Assembly: GCF_016463645.1 (NCBI RefSeq)
Contig: NZ_JAEMQX010000011.1
Span: 1 to 57,935, forward strand
Reading direction: 5' to 3'
DNA length: 57,935 bases
Origin: Sphingopyxis sp.
GTDB taxonomy: Bacteria; Pseudomonadota; Alphaproteobacteria; Sphingomonadales; Sphingomonadaceae
A program made the translations under genes and the position numbers. Of the stretch, positions 36,777-46,668 are shown piece after piece. How positions within the stretch are numbered: the first letter of the stretch is position 1; each line of letters starts with the position of its first letter. A model generated the notes under the pieces. That model made no database searches. It saw only the letters and a list, made by a program, of their open reading frames with translations, and had not been told where the DNA came from.

Positions 36777-38555
36777 ATGCAGGGGAGATCGCCCAACGCC
36801 ATCCCCGCCGACACACCGCCCGACGCCGGTGACGATACCGCGCCGCTGGACGATACGATCGAGCCCGGCAAACGGCTGATCCGTCTTCCCGCCGACAAGG
36901 GCCTCTCGCTCGGGGACCGTGTCGCCAACGCGATCACGCGGCTGACCTGGCGCACCCCGCTTCACGCTTTCCGCCTGAAGGGGCGCTTTCCGCTGAAGCT
37001 GCTCGGGGTGCCGACCGATCCGGTGCCCGGCGACGCGCGCGCGGGCACCGCGATCCGCGCCGGCCATTTCCTGCACCGCGGATTGAAGCTGCCGCTCGGC
37101 GAACTCGACTTCGCGGCGCTCAACGTGGCGCCGACCTTCGCCGACTATCTGCACAGCTTCGCCTGGCTGCGCGACCTTGCTGCGACCGGATCGCGCGCCG
37201 ACGGCGCGCCGATCGCCGAAGCCGTGGTGCGCCACTGGCTCGGCACCCATGGCGAGACGGTCAGCGAACCCGCGTGGAAGGCCGACAATACGGCATGGCG
37301 CATCCTCTTCTGGGCCGCGCACGCGCCGCTGATCCTGTCGTCGAGCGATCTCGTCTATCGTTCGGCGGTGCTCAACCATCTCGCGCGCGCGGCGCGCCAC
37401 CTCGACCGCGTCGCCGACAAGACGCGGCCCGGCACCGGCCAGATGGTCGCGTGGGTCGGCATCGTCGCGGCGTCGCTGCTGATGCCCGGCGGCGAACCGC
37501 GACAGGTGTTCGGCGAGGCGGGGCTGCGCAAGGTGCTCGAGACGAGCTTCTACGCCGACGGCGGCAATATCTCGCGCTCGCCGCAGGCGCAGCTCGACGC
37601 GATCATGGCGCTGTCGATGCTCGCGAAAATATACGACATGCGCCGCATCGAGGTGCCGCCCTTCATCCGGGAAGTGCTCGCGCGCGCGGTCCCCGCGCTG
37701 CTCGGCCTCGTCCACAGCGACGGCGGCATGGGCAGCTGGCAGGGCAGCGGCGCCACCTCGGCCGCCCATGTGCAGGCGATCGTCGAGGCGAGCGGCGTGC
37801 GTACCCGGCCGCTCAAGCAGGCGCGCGACTGGGGTTATCAGCGGCTGGTCGCGAACAAGGTCGTGCTGCTCGCCGACGCGGCGCCTCCCCCCATTGCCCG
37901 CGTGACCGAAGCGGGCTGCGCCTCGACGCTCGCCTTCGAACTCAGCGACGGCGACGAGCGCATCGTCGTCAATTGCGGCGGCGCGGCGCTGACCGGCGCG
38001 ACGATCCCCGCCGACCTGGCCCGCGGGCTGCGCACCACAGCGGCGCATTCGACGCTGACGCTCGGCGACAGCAATTCGACCGCGATCCTCGCCAACGGCT
38101 CGCTCGGCAAGGGCGTGACCGAGGTCGAGCTCGACCGGCGCGAGACGCCGCAGGGCAGCCGCGTCGAGATGAGCCACGACGGCTATGCGCGGCGCCACGG
38201 CCTGATCCACCGGCGCCTGCTGATCCTCTCGCCCAACGGCCGCGAATTGCGCGGCGAGGACATGCTGCTCCCCGCGCCGCGGACGCGGCGCAAGGCCGAC
38301 AAGGGCTTCACGCTGCGCTTCCACCTCGGCCCGCATATCTCGGCGAGCCTGACCGCCGACAAACTGGGCGCATTGCTGCGCGTGGGCGGCGGCCCGCTGT
38401 GGCAGTTCCGCACCTCCGAGGGCGCGCTCGATATCGAGCAAAGCCTGTGGGTCGACGGCGAGGGCCGCCCGCACCCGACCGAACAGCTCGTCGTCACCGG
38501 AACCGCGCCCGCGGGCGGCGCCAGCATCGGCTGGATCTTCAAGCATATCGGCTGA
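36777..38555 (+). CDS. Heparinase II/III-like family protein
   Basis: A 592-residue protein with an N-terminal alpha-helical toroid region (about residues 90-350, with the NTAWRILFWAAH and DGGNISRSPQAQLDAIMAL motifs) and a C-terminal beta-sandwich resembling heparinase II/III (HSTLTLGDSNSTAIL, SHDGYARRHGLIHRRLLIL). No signal peptide is visible, so it may be cytoplasmic, unlike secreted polysaccharide lyases. In many alphaproteobacteria it sits between rpe and purH. Its substrate is unknown. Confidence 0.88.
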   Translation: MQGRSPNAIPADTPPDAGDDTAPLDDTIEPGKRLIRLPADKGLSLGDRVANAITRLTWRTPLHAFRLKGRFPLKLLGVPTDPVPGDARAGTAIRAGHFLHRGLKLPLGELDFAALNVAPTFADYLHSFAWLRDLAATGSRADGAPIAEAVVRHWLGTHGETVSEPAWKADNTAWRILFWAAHAPLILSSSDLVYRSAVLNHLARAARHLDRVADKTRPGTGQMVAWVGIVAASLLMPGGEPRQVFGEAGLRKVLETSFYADGGNISRSPQAQLDAIMALSMLAKIYDMRRIEVPPFIREVLARAVPALLGLVHSDGGMGSWQGSGATSAAHVQAIVEASGVRTRPLKQARDWGYQRLVANKVVLLADAAPPPIARVTEAGCASTLAFELSDGDERIVVNCGGAALTGATIPADLARGLRTTAAHSTLTLGDSNSTAILANGSLGKGVTEVELDRRETPQGSRVEMSHDGYARRHGLIHRRLLILSPNGRELRGEDMLLPAPRTRRKADKGFTLRFHLGPHISASLTADKLGALLRVGGGPLWQFRTSEGALDIEQSLWVDGEGRPHPTEQLVVTGTAPAGGASIGWIFKHIG

Positions 38556-38647
38556 GCGGCGGCCGACCGGTCGTCAAAAAAATTGCCGGCACGAAGCGGC
38601 GCAATCCCATGCGGTTGCCCGACACCGCTTTCCGTCTGTTTCAATAC

Positions 38648-38687
38648 TGTGACACCTCCGTAACACAGCGGTCACAGACCCCTGTCA
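38648..38687 (+). promoter_or_regulatory. Tandem PhoB-type boxes (Pho box)
   Basis: Three 7-mers of the form NGTNACA occur at exact 11-bp spacing: TGTGACA (38648), CGTAACA (38659) and GGTCACA (38670). A fourth, diverged unit, CCTGTCA, lies at 38681, again 11 bp on. An 11-bp direct-repeat periodicity with a GTNACA core is the hallmark of PhoB sites. The array ends 68 bp before the TonB receptor start. Confidence 0.7.
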
Positions 38688-38754
38688 GTGGCGCCCTCGA
38701 CTCGCCGGGAGCCAAGAGGACCCGGCGAACTTCTCGCACTCCTCGGGGGATTTC

Positions 38755-41622
38755 ATGCACCAGCTTCGTACCGTCCGTTCGCGCATCCTGATCGGCACCT
38801 GCCTTTCGCTGGCAGCCGCGCTTCCGACCGCCGCCCATGCCGGCGACCTGACCGGTACGGTCACCGACGCCACCGACACGCGCGCGCTGCAAGGCGCGCA
38901 GCTCCGCATCGTCGAACTCAATCGCGTTGCGGAAGCCGATCGCGACGGCAGCTTCCGCTTCAGCAACCTCCCGGCCGGCACCTATACGATCGAAGCACGT
39001 TATGTCGGCGCGGAATCGCGCACGATGACCGTCGAAATCCCCCAGTCGGGCAACGCGACGGTAAAGATCGTCCTCGGGACGGACGGCTCGATCCTCGTGC
39101 TCGGGCAGTCGGCCAACCAGGCGAGCGCGCTGTCGCGCCAGAAGGCGGCGGACGGCGTCGAAAGCGTCCTGACGCGCGACGCGGTCGGCCAGTTTCCCGA
39201 CCAGAATGTCGCCGAATCGCTGCGCCGTCTTCCCGGCGTCAATATCCTCAACGATCAGGGCGAGGGCCGCTTCGTCTCGGTCCGCGGCCTCGATCCCGAA
39301 CTTAACGCGACCTCGGTGAACGGCGTGCGCCTGCCCGCCCCCGAAAGCGACGTCCGATCGGTCGCGCTCGACGTGATCTCGAGCGACAGCATCGAATCGA
39401 TCGAGGTCAAGAAGTCGCTGACCCCCGACATGGACGCCGACACGATCGGCGCCTCGATCGAGATCAACACCACCAGCGCCTTCGAGCGCCGCAAGAATCT
39501 GCTGACCGCGAAGATCGAAGGCAGCTACAATGATTATTCCGGAAAGCTGACCCCGAAAGGCAGCATCGATTTCGCACAGCGCCTGTCGGACGATGTCGGC
39601 ATTTCAGGGGGCATCTCATACTATCAGCGCAAGTTCGAGACCGACAATATCGAGGCCGACGGCTGGGATGCGAACGACGACGGCCAGATCACGACCGAAG
39701 AGGTCAATTATCGCGATTATGACGTCGAACGGAAGCGCCTGTCGGCGAACCTGAACCTCGACTTCCGCGTCGGATCGTCGACCAAGCTCTACGCGCGCGG
39801 CATCTACAGCCAGTTCGACGATCAGGAATATCGTCGCGAGACGAGCTTCAAGCTTGAGGATGCGGGCGACGTCACGGGCACCGGCGCCAATCTCGTCTAT
39901 AGCGACACGCATCCCGATCCCGATGAAGAGGGAGAAATCTCGGTCCAGCGCTCGCTCAAGGACCGTTTCGAGCGTCAGCGCATCCGCAGCATCGTGCTGG
40001 GCGGCGAAACCGCCAGCGATGGCTGGCTGGCCAAATATTCGGCCAGCTATGCCAAGTCGACCGAGCGTGAGAACGGTTCGATCGACCCCGCCAATTTCGA
40101 ACGGAAGTTCGAGAATGAAGGCCTGGAACTCGGCCTCGACTTCGCCGATCCGCGCAAACCGCTCTATACCGTCGGCGGCGACGCCGACGCCGTCGCCGAC
40201 TTCTCCGACCCGGACGAGTATGAACTCGACAGCGTGCAAGTCACGGGACTGTCGGATTCGCGCGACGAGGAATGGAGCGCCAAACTCGACCTTGGCCGCG
40301 AATTTGCGATGAGCAATGGCACGTTCACGGTTCAGGCCGGCGCGAAAGGTCGCTGGCGCGACAAGAGCTATAACCTCGAAACCCAATATTGGGAAATGGA
40401 CGGGCTGACGATGGCCGATCTGGTCGGCGACCAGACCTATCGCATCACCGACATCTCGCCGGTTCTCGACAAGCGCGGCGTGCGTCAGTTCTTCAACGCC
40501 AATCGCGATGCTTTCGAGCTGAACGAATTCGACTCGCTGTTCGATTCGAACGTCGAGGATTATTCGGTGAGCGAGGACGTCATCGCCGGCTACCTGCTCG
40601 GCCGCTGGGACAGCGACACGCTCCGCGTCATCGGCGGCGTCCGTTACGAGCACACGAAGAACGACATTCTCGCGAACACCGTGACGGTCGTCACCGAAGG
40701 CGGCGAATTGTCGAATGGCGAGACCGCCGAAGACGACACGGTCGACAGCATCGTGCCCAACCGGTTCAAGCGCAGCTATGGCGACGTCCTGCCGAGCCTG
40801 ACGATCCGCTGGGAACCGCAGCAGAACCTCGTGCTGCGCGCGGCGGGATACAAGAGCCTGGTGCGCCCCAAGCTGTCGAAGCTCGCGCCGAGATTCACCA
40901 TCGAGCAGAATGAGGACGGCGAACGCGAGGGCGAATTCGGCAATCCCGAGCTCAAACCCTACGAAGCCTGGAACTTCGACGCCGGGGTCGAATATTATCT
41001 GCCTAACAACGGCGCGCTGTCGGCAGGCGTCTTTTACAAGGACGTGAAGAATTTCATCGTCGACACCAATATCGAAGACCCGGGCGAGTATATGGGCATC
41101 GCCTTCGACGAGGCGACGAAGCCGATCAACGGCGACAGCGCCAAGGTCTGGGGCGTCGAGCTCAGCTACACGCAGGCGCTGCGCTTCCTGCCGTCGCCGC
41201 TCGACGGGTTGCTGGTGAACGCCAACTATACCTACACCGATGCGACCGGCTATGTGCCGATCGACGGCGACGTCACCGACCTGCGCAAGATCACGCTGCC
41301 CGCCGCCGCCAAGCACACGTTCAATGCCGCGCTGGGGTATGAAAAAGGGCCGGTGTCGCTTCGCCTTGCCGGCACCTATCGCTCGAAATATCTCGACGAG
41401 CTGGGCGACGATGCACCCGAGGACCGGATCGTCGACAATCATTTCCAGCTCGACCTCTCGGCCAAGGTCGACGTGACCAAGCAGGTGCAGGTCTTCTATG
41501 AATGGGTGAACATCAACAACGCGAAATATTACGCCTACAACAATGTCGGCGCCCGCCAGAATCTGCTGCAGTTCGAGCAGTACAAGTGGACGATGAAGTT
41601 CGGCGCCCGGGTGAAGTTCTGA
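38755..41622 (+). CDS. TonB-dependent receptor of the phytase cassette
   Basis: A 955-residue outer-membrane receptor. It has a signal peptide (about residues 1-27), a carboxypeptidase-regulatory-like domain (GDLTGTVTDATDTRALQGAQL ... LPAGTYTIEARYVG), a plug (VGQFPDQNVAESLRRLPGVNI ... VSVRGLDPELNATSVNGV) and a long beta-barrel ending in Phe (KFGARVKF). The Pho boxes upstream and the phosphatase and phytase genes downstream make an organophosphate such as phytate, or its metal complex, the likely substrate. Its stop shares bases with the next start. Confidence 0.93.
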   Translation: MHQLRTVRSRILIGTCLSLAAALPTAAHAGDLTGTVTDATDTRALQGAQLRIVELNRVAEADRDGSFRFSNLPAGTYTIEARYVGAESRTMTVEIPQSGNATVKIVLGTDGSILVLGQSANQASALSRQKAADGVESVLTRDAVGQFPDQNVAESLRRLPGVNILNDQGEGRFVSVRGLDPELNATSVNGVRLPAPESDVRSVALDVISSDSIESIEVKKSLTPDMDADTIGASIEINTTSAFERRKNLLTAKIEGSYNDYSGKLTPKGSIDFAQRLSDDVGISGGISYYQRKFETDNIEADGWDANDDGQITTEEVNYRDYDVERKRLSANLNLDFRVGSSTKLYARGIYSQFDDQEYRRETSFKLEDAGDVTGTGANLVYSDTHPDPDEEGEISVQRSLKDRFERQRIRSIVLGGETASDGWLAKYSASYAKSTERENGSIDPANFERKFENEGLELGLDFADPRKPLYTVGGDADAVADFSDPDEYELDSVQVTGLSDSRDEEWSAKLDLGREFAMSNGTFTVQAGAKGRWRDKSYNLETQYWEMDGLTMADLVGDQTYRITDISPVLDKRGVRQFFNANRDAFELNEFDSLFDSNVEDYSVSEDVIAGYLLGRWDSDTLRVIGGVRYEHTKNDILANTVTVVTEGGELSNGETAEDDTVDSIVPNRFKRSYGDVLPSLTIRWEPQQNLVLRAAGYKSLVRPKLSKLAPRFTIEQNEDGEREGEFGNPELKPYEAWNFDAGVEYYLPNNGALSAGVFYKDVKNFIVDTNIEDPGEYMGIAFDEATKPINGDSAKVWGVELSYTQALRFLPSPLDGLLVNANYTYTDATGYVPIDGDVTDLRKITLPAAAKHTFNAALGYEKGPVSLRLAGTYRSKYLDELGDDAPEDRIVDNHFQLDLSAKVDVTKQVQVFYEWVNINNAKYYAYNNVGARQNLLQFEQYKWTMKFGARVKF

Positions 41623-43067
41623 TGCGGCACACGATCGCCCTGCTGCCGCTGGCGGCGGGGCTGGCGCTCTGCGGCGGGTTCGCGCCCGCTGCCGCAGAAC
41701 CCGCGAGTTTCCCCATCGTGACGCGGACGGAGGATGGCGCGCCCATCCCCCGCTCCGCGGGCCTTCCCTATGCGCCCGGCAATCTTCCCGACCGCATCGT
41801 TCTTTCGCCCGGGGCCGACCCGGCGCGCGAGATGGCGGTCGCCTATCGTACCGACACCGCGCAGGCCGAGTCCCAGGCCCAGCTCGCGGTGTCGGTCGAT
41901 GGGCCCACGCTCGAGGAAAAGGCCGTGCTGATCACCGGCAAGGCGATGCCGGTGGACAGCAGCTATGGCCCCGCCCTCTATCATCAGGTCCGCTTTACCG
42001 GGCTGACGCCCGACAGTGTTTACGCCTATCGCGTCAGGGGCGCGGCGGGCTGGAGCGAATGGCTGCAGTTCCGCACCGCCGCCGCCGAGGCGAAGCCTTT
42101 CCGCTTCCTCTATCTCGGCGACATCCAGAACGGCATCCTGACCTATGCCAGCCGTGTGATCCGGCAGGCGTTCCATGCCAATGGCGACATCCGCCTCGTC
42201 GTTCACGCCGGCGATCTCGTCGGCCAGCGCGACGACCTCGACCATGACGACGAATGGGGCGAGTGGAACCAGGCGGGCGGCTACAATTACGCGATCGTCC
42301 CGCAGGTGCCCGCGACGGGCAATCACGAATATGTCGATGTGTCCGAGGCCGACGGGAGCGAAAGCCGCCGGCTCGGCCCCTATTGGCCCGCGCAGTTCGC
42401 GCTGCCCGCGAACGGCGCCGAGCCGGTCAAGGCGACGACCTATTACACCGACTATCAGGGTGTACGCTTCATCGTCCTCGACGGCACCGCCGCGATCGAC
42501 CTCGGCTCGATGAAGGCGCAGACCGACTGGCTGGATGCCACGCTCGCCTCGTCGAAGGCGAACTGGAATGTCGTGCTGTTCCACCAGCCGGTTTTCACCT
42601 GCGCGCGCCCGGACGATACCAAGGAAATCAAGGCGGCGTGGAAGCCGGTATTCGAGAAGCGCAGGGTCGACCTGGTGCTGCAGGGGCACGATCATTGCTA
42701 TAGCCGTTTGACCTCGGAAGCCGGGCGCGAGGCGAGCGCCAAGGCGCGCGCCGACGGCAGCGTCCAGGGGCCCGTCTATCTCGTTTCGGTGACGGGGTCG
42801 AAGATGTACCGGCTCAACGATCGCGCGGGCAGCCAGCCCGACAGGGTCGCCGAGGCGACCGAGCTGTACCAGATCGTCGACGTCGAACCGAAGCGCCTCC
42901 GCTTCCGCACCTATACGGCGTCGGGCAAGCTCTACGACGGCTTCGACCTCGACCGCACGGCAAGCGGCAACAGGCTGAGCGAAATCGACGAGCCGATGCT
43001 TGCCGCGCGAATGTGCGCGGGCGAAACCGGCCCCGACGGCGGCCGCTGCGTCGCGTCGGGCAAATAA
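41622..43067 (+). CDS. Purple-acid-phosphatase-like metallophosphoesterase
   Basis: A 481-residue secreted enzyme. The signal peptide ends near AAAEP, and an N-terminal fibronectin-like purple acid phosphatase domain (VDSSYGPALYHQVRFTGLTPDSVYAYRV) follows. The dinuclear metal centre motifs are YLGDIQNG, HAGDLVGQRDD, TGNHEY, LFHQP and LQGHDHCYSR. All five blocks are intact. It would release phosphate from esters in the periplasm or outside the cell. It is translationally coupled to the receptor (TGATG overlap) and followed by the phytase. Confidence 0.92.
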   Translation: MRHTIALLPLAAGLALCGGFAPAAAEPASFPIVTRTEDGAPIPRSAGLPYAPGNLPDRIVLSPGADPAREMAVAYRTDTAQAESQAQLAVSVDGPTLEEKAVLITGKAMPVDSSYGPALYHQVRFTGLTPDSVYAYRVRGAAGWSEWLQFRTAAAEAKPFRFLYLGDIQNGILTYASRVIRQAFHANGDIRLVVHAGDLVGQRDDLDHDDEWGEWNQAGGYNYAIVPQVPATGNHEYVDVSEADGSESRRLGPYWPAQFALPANGAEPVKATTYYTDYQGVRFIVLDGTAAIDLGSMKAQTDWLDATLASSKANWNVVLFHQPVFTCARPDDTKEIKAAWKPVFEKRRVDLVLQGHDHCYSRLTSEAGREASAKARADGSVQGPVYLVSVTGSKMYRLNDRAGSQPDRVAEATELYQIVDVEPKRLRFRTYTASGKLYDGFDLDRTASGNRLSEIDEPMLAARMCAGETGPDGGRCVASGK

Positions 43068-43087
43068 GAGTATAAGGGGTTGATGTG

Positions 43088-44104
43088 ATGAACCGGATTT
43101 CGAAATTGCTCACCGTTTCCGCGCTTGCCGGGGCCCTCGCGGGCTGCGCCGCGAGCGAACCCGTATTCACCGGCCTGCCCCCGGTTCAGGTCACCGCGAG
43201 CGGCGAAACCGACCCGGTCGGCACCGGCAAGGCCGATGCCGCCGACGATCCGGCGATCTGGATCGATCCCGCCAACCCGAACCGCGCGCTGATCGTCGCG
43301 ACCGACAAGAAGGCGGGCCTCCACGTCTATGACCTTTCGGGCAAGGACATCGCCTTCACACAGGCCGGCCTCGTCAACAATGTCGACGTCGCGGGCAACA
43401 TCATCGTCGCGAGCGACCGCAACGACGGGGTGAACGCACATCTCGCGGTCTTCCGCCTCGACGCCGACAAGCCCGCGATCGCTTCGCTCGGCCGCGCGGC
43501 CGCGGGGACGGGCGAAGCCTATGGCCTCTGCCTGAAGAAAAGCGCGCCCGGCCAGCCGATCACCGCCGCGCTGATCGTCAAGGACGGCACCGTGCGCGTG
43601 GGTACACTGACGGTCGATGGCGCGCCGGGCTTCACGACGCAGTGGGAATACAAGATCCCGACCCAATCCGAAGGCTGCGTCTTCGACGGCGACACGCTGT
43701 ATGTCGGCGAGGAAGACGCCGGTATCTGGCAGCTCGTGCCGAACGGCCAGACCGCCACCGCGCGCCTCGTCGCGCCGGTCGACAACCAGCGCCTCGTCGC
43801 CGATGTCGAAGGCCTTGCGACGATCGACCACAAGGGCCAGCGCTACCTGCTCGCGTCGAGCCAGGGCGACAATGCCTATGCCGTCTTCCGTCTGCCCGGC
43901 GTCGACTATATCGGCCGCTTCGCCGTCGCCGCAGGCACATATGGCGCGACGAGCGAGACCGACGGGATCGAGGCGGTCGCGGGCAATTTCGGATCCGCAT
44001 ACCCCGACGGCATCTTCCTCGCGCAGGATGGCGACAACGCCCCCAAGGCGCAGAATTTCAAGCTGGTGCGCTGGGACCAGATCGCGGCGGCGCTCGGGCT
44101 CTAA
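43088..44104 (+). CDS. Beta-propeller phytase (3-phytase), lipoprotein
   Basis: A 338-residue calcium-dependent beta-propeller phytase, releasing phosphate from myo-inositol hexakisphosphate. A lipobox (LAGALAGC, Cys at residue 20) indicates membrane anchoring. Family motifs are DAADDPAIWIDP, VATDKKAGLHVYDLSGK, VNNVDV, EGCVFDGDTLYVGEEDAGIWQ and LLASSQGDNAYAVF. The Asp/Glu residues are expected Ca2+ and phosphate ligands. The ATG at 43088 with AAGGGG upstream is preferred to the GTG at 43085. It completes the Pho-controlled cassette. Confidence 0.94.
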   Translation: MNRISKLLTVSALAGALAGCAASEPVFTGLPPVQVTASGETDPVGTGKADAADDPAIWIDPANPNRALIVATDKKAGLHVYDLSGKDIAFTQAGLVNNVDVAGNIIVASDRNDGVNAHLAVFRLDADKPAIASLGRAAAGTGEAYGLCLKKSAPGQPITAALIVKDGTVRVGTLTVDGAPGFTTQWEYKIPTQSEGCVFDGDTLYVGEEDAGIWQLVPNGQTATARLVAPVDNQRLVADVEGLATIDHKGQRYLLASSQGDNAYAVFRLPGVDYIGRFAVAAGTYGATSETDGIEAVAGNFGSAYPDGIFLAQDGDNAPKAQNFKLVRWDQIAAALGL

Positions 44105-44185
44105 AAAGGGGGCGAAGGGTTGCGATAAGGGCCACGCGCGCCTAGGGGGGCCGCGTCATCCCATCGCCAGCCGAGGCCCTCTCCA

Positions 44186-45778
44186 ATGACCGACCTGATT
44201 CCCGTCCGCCGCGCCCTTCTGTCCGTCAGCGACAAGGCGGGGCTCGCCGATCTGGCCGCCGCGCTCGTCCGCCACGGCGTCGAACTCGTCTCGACCGGCG
44301 GCACCGCGAAGGCATTGCGCGAAGCGGGTCACACCGTCCTCGACGTCTCCGACCTCACCGGCTTTCCCGAGATGATGGACGGCCGCGTCAAGACGCTGCA
44401 CCCCACAGTGCATGGCGGCATCCTCGCGGTGCGCGACGACGCCGCGCACGTCGCGTCGATGGAGGAACATGGCATCGGCGCGATCGATCTGGTGGTCGTC
44501 AACCTCTACCCCTTCCTCCAGACGGTGATGAGCGGCGCCGATCGCGATACGATCATCGAGAATATCGATATCGGCGGCCCCGCGATGGTGCGCTCGTCGG
44601 CGAAGAATCACGCCTTCGTCGGCATCGTGACCGAGCCCGAGGATTATGCCGCGGTGATCGAAGAGATGGACGCCAATGGCGGTGCGACCACGCTGACCCT
44701 GCGCAAGCGCCTCGCCGCGACCGCCTTCGCGCATACCGCGACCTATGACAGCATGATCGCGCAATGGTTCGCCTTCGCCGATCAGGGCAAATTCTTCCCC
44801 GACACGCTGCCGCTGACCGCGAAGCTCGCGAACGAACTGCGCTACGGCGAGAATCCGCACCAGAAGGCGGCGCTCTACCTCCCCGCCGGCCCCGCAGCGC
44901 GCGGCATCGCGCAGGCAAGCCAAGTGCAGGGCAAGGAACTCAGCTACAACAATATCAACGACGCCGACGCCGCGCTGGAACTCGTCGCCGAATTCCGCGA
45001 GGCCGACCCCACCTGCGTCATCGTCAAGCACGCGAACCCGTGCGGCGTCGCCACAGCCGCGACGATCGCCGAGGCCTATGACGCGGCGCTGAAATGCGAC
45101 GATGTGTCGGCGTTCGGCGGCATCATCGCGGTCAACCGGCCGCTCGACGGCGCGACCGCCGAGCTGATCAGCGGCATTTTCACCGAAGTCGTATGCGCGC
45201 CCGACGCCGATGCCGATGCGCGCGCGGTGTTCGCGAAGAAGAAGAATCTGCGCCTCCTGCTCACCGGCGAGTTGCCCGATCCCGCACGCGGCGGGCTGAT
45301 GCTCAAGACGATCGCGGGCGGCTGGCTCGTGCAGAGCCGCGACAATGGCCGCATCGGCGTTTCGGACCTGAAGGTCGTCACCGACCGCGCGCCGACCGGG
45401 GAAGAGCTGACCGATGCGCTGTTCGCCTGGACCGTCGCCAAGCATGTGAAGTCGAACGCGATCGTCTATGCCAAGGGCGGCTCGACCGCGGGCATCGGCG
45501 CGGGGCAGATGAACCGCCGCGACAGCGCGCGCATCGCCGCGGTGAAGGCGCGCGAAGCCGCCGAATCGCATGGCTGGGCCGAAGCGCGCACCGTCGGCAG
45601 CGCGGTCGCAAGCGACGCCTTCTTTCCCTTCGCCGACGGCCTGCTCGCGGCGGTCGAGGCGGGCGCGACCTGCGTGATCCAGCCCGGCGGCTCGATCCGC
45701 GACGACGAGGTGATCGCGGCGGCGAACGAAGCGGGCCTCGCGATGGTCTTCACCGGAATGCGGCATTTCCGCCACTGA
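44186..45778 (+). CDS. purH: Bifunctional AICAR transformylase/IMP cyclohydrolase
   Basis: A 530-residue enzyme for the last two steps of IMP synthesis. The N-terminal IMP cyclohydrolase domain ([41 protein letters not shown]) is followed by the AICAR transformylase domain with [37 protein letters not shown] and the C-terminal FFPFADGL ... [13 protein letters not shown]. It uses AICAR, which is also the by-product of HisF/HisH encoded elsewhere in this window. It is normally next to the heparinase-like gene, and here the phytase cassette separates them. Confidence 0.97.
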   Translation: MTDLIPVRRALLSVSDKAGLADLAAALVRHGVELVSTGGTAKALREAGHTVLDVSDLTGFPEMMDGRVKTLHPTVHGGILAVRDDAAHVASMEEHGIGAIDLVVVNLYPFLQTVMSGADRDTIIENIDIGGPAMVRSSAKNHAFVGIVTEPEDYAAVIEEMDANGGATTLTLRKRLAATAFAHTATYDSMIAQWFAFADQGKFFPDTLPLTAKLANELRYGENPHQKAALYLPAGPAARGIAQASQVQGKELSYNNINDADAALELVAEFREADPTCVIVKHANPCGVATAATIAEAYDAALKCDDVSAFGGIIAVNRPLDGATAELISGIFTEVVCAPDADADARAVFAKKKNLRLLLTGELPDPARGGLMLKTIAGGWLVQSRDNGRIGVSDLKVVTDRAPTGEELTDALFAWTVAKHVKSNAIVYAKGGSTAGIGAGQMNRRDSARIAAVKAREAAESHGWAEARTVGSAVASDAFFPFADGLLAAVEAGATCVIQPGGSIRDDEVIAAANEAGLAMVFTGMRHFRH

Positions 45779-45845
45779 TCGGCTCGACTTCGGTCGAACC
45801 GGACGGCATAGAGTCGCGACGCACTTCGCGCACCGAAGGACCAGC

Positions 45846-46526
45846 ATGACCGCCACACCGCGCAACAAGTCCATGATCCAGAAGCTCTACAACTGGACCA
45901 TGGAGAAATCCGCGCATCCGCACGCCGAGTTCTGGCTGGCGCTGGTGTCTTTCGTCGAAGCGAGCTTCTTCCCGATCCCGCCGCACCCGCTGCTCGGCCT
46001 GATGTGCCTCGCCAATCCGAAGAAAGCGGTGCGCTATGCGATCATCTGCACGCTCGCGTCGGTCGCCGGAGGGATGCTCGGCTACGGGATCGGCTTCTTC
46101 CTTTACGAGAGCGTGGGGCTGTGGCTGCTCGGGGTGCTCGGGCTGACCGACGCTTTCCCGCCGGCCGCCTGCTACCTCCGCGAATTCGGCGCCGAGATCA
46201 TCCTGATCAAGGGCGCGACGCCGATCCCTTTCAAGCTGCTGACGATCACCGCCGGCTTCATCCACATGAATTTCTGGACCTTCCTGTGGGCGAGCCTCGC
46301 CAGCCGGGCCTTTTCCTTCATGCTCGTGGGAATCCTGTTCCGGCTCTTCGGAGCGCCGATCAAGGCGTTCATCGACAAATATCTGATCTGGGTCACCGGC
46401 GCGTTCCTCGTCGCCGTGGTCGCGGGTTTCCTCGCGATCGGCGCGCTGTCGGGCGACGGCAAGACCAGGGAAGCCGACAAGTGCAGCGGCGCGACGCTGG
46501 AAAGCATCGGACTGGATCGGAAGTAG
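45846..46526 (+). CDS. YqaA-like VTT/SNARE-associated membrane protein
   Basis: A 226-residue polytopic membrane protein related to the DedA/VTT superfamily. Re-entrant-type segments [21 protein letters not shown] and [18 protein letters not shown] contain the conserved Pro/Gly pattern and basic residues, and about five helices are predicted. DedA-type proteins move lipids or maintain envelope homeostasis. The exact role of YqaA members is unknown. It follows purH. Confidence 0.85.
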   Translation: MTATPRNKSMIQKLYNWTMEKSAHPHAEFWLALVSFVEASFFPIPPHPLLGLMCLANPKKAVRYAIICTLASVAGGMLGYGIGFFLYESVGLWLLGVLGLTDAFPPAACYLREFGAEIILIKGATPIPFKLLTITAGFIHMNFWTFLWASLASRAFSFMLVGILFRLFGAPIKAFIDKYLIWVTGAFLVAVVAGFLAIGALSGDGKTREADKCSGATLESIGLDRK

Positions 46527-46561
46527 GTCGACGAGGGGGCCGGACAACGCCCCTTGTTTCT

Positions 46562-46635
46562 CGTCACCCCGGACTTGATCCGGGGTCCACGACTTCAAGC
46601 GCTACGATGGATCCCGGATCAAGTCCGGGATGACG
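46562..46635. repeat. Inverted pair of REP-like elements
   Basis: Two 28-base palindromic units, 46562-46589 and 46608-46635, lie in opposite orientation with 26 of 28 positions identical after inversion (core CCCGGATCAAGTCCGGG). A third relative lies at 48375-48403. The arrangement can form a long hairpin between the convergent YqaA-like and VOC genes. Confidence 0.75.
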
Positions 46636-46668
46636 ATAGAAGGGGCCGCCGCTTTCCGGCGAGAAGGT

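Noticed and set aside
35976..38546. 856-codon minus-strand ORF across rpe and the heparinase-like gene
   Set aside because: Antisense shadow; biased Arg/Gly composition and no domain, whereas the plus strand carries clear enzymes.
39616..41442. 608-codon minus-strand ORF inside the TonB receptor gene
   Set aside because: Antisense shadow created by codon bias of the receptor gene.
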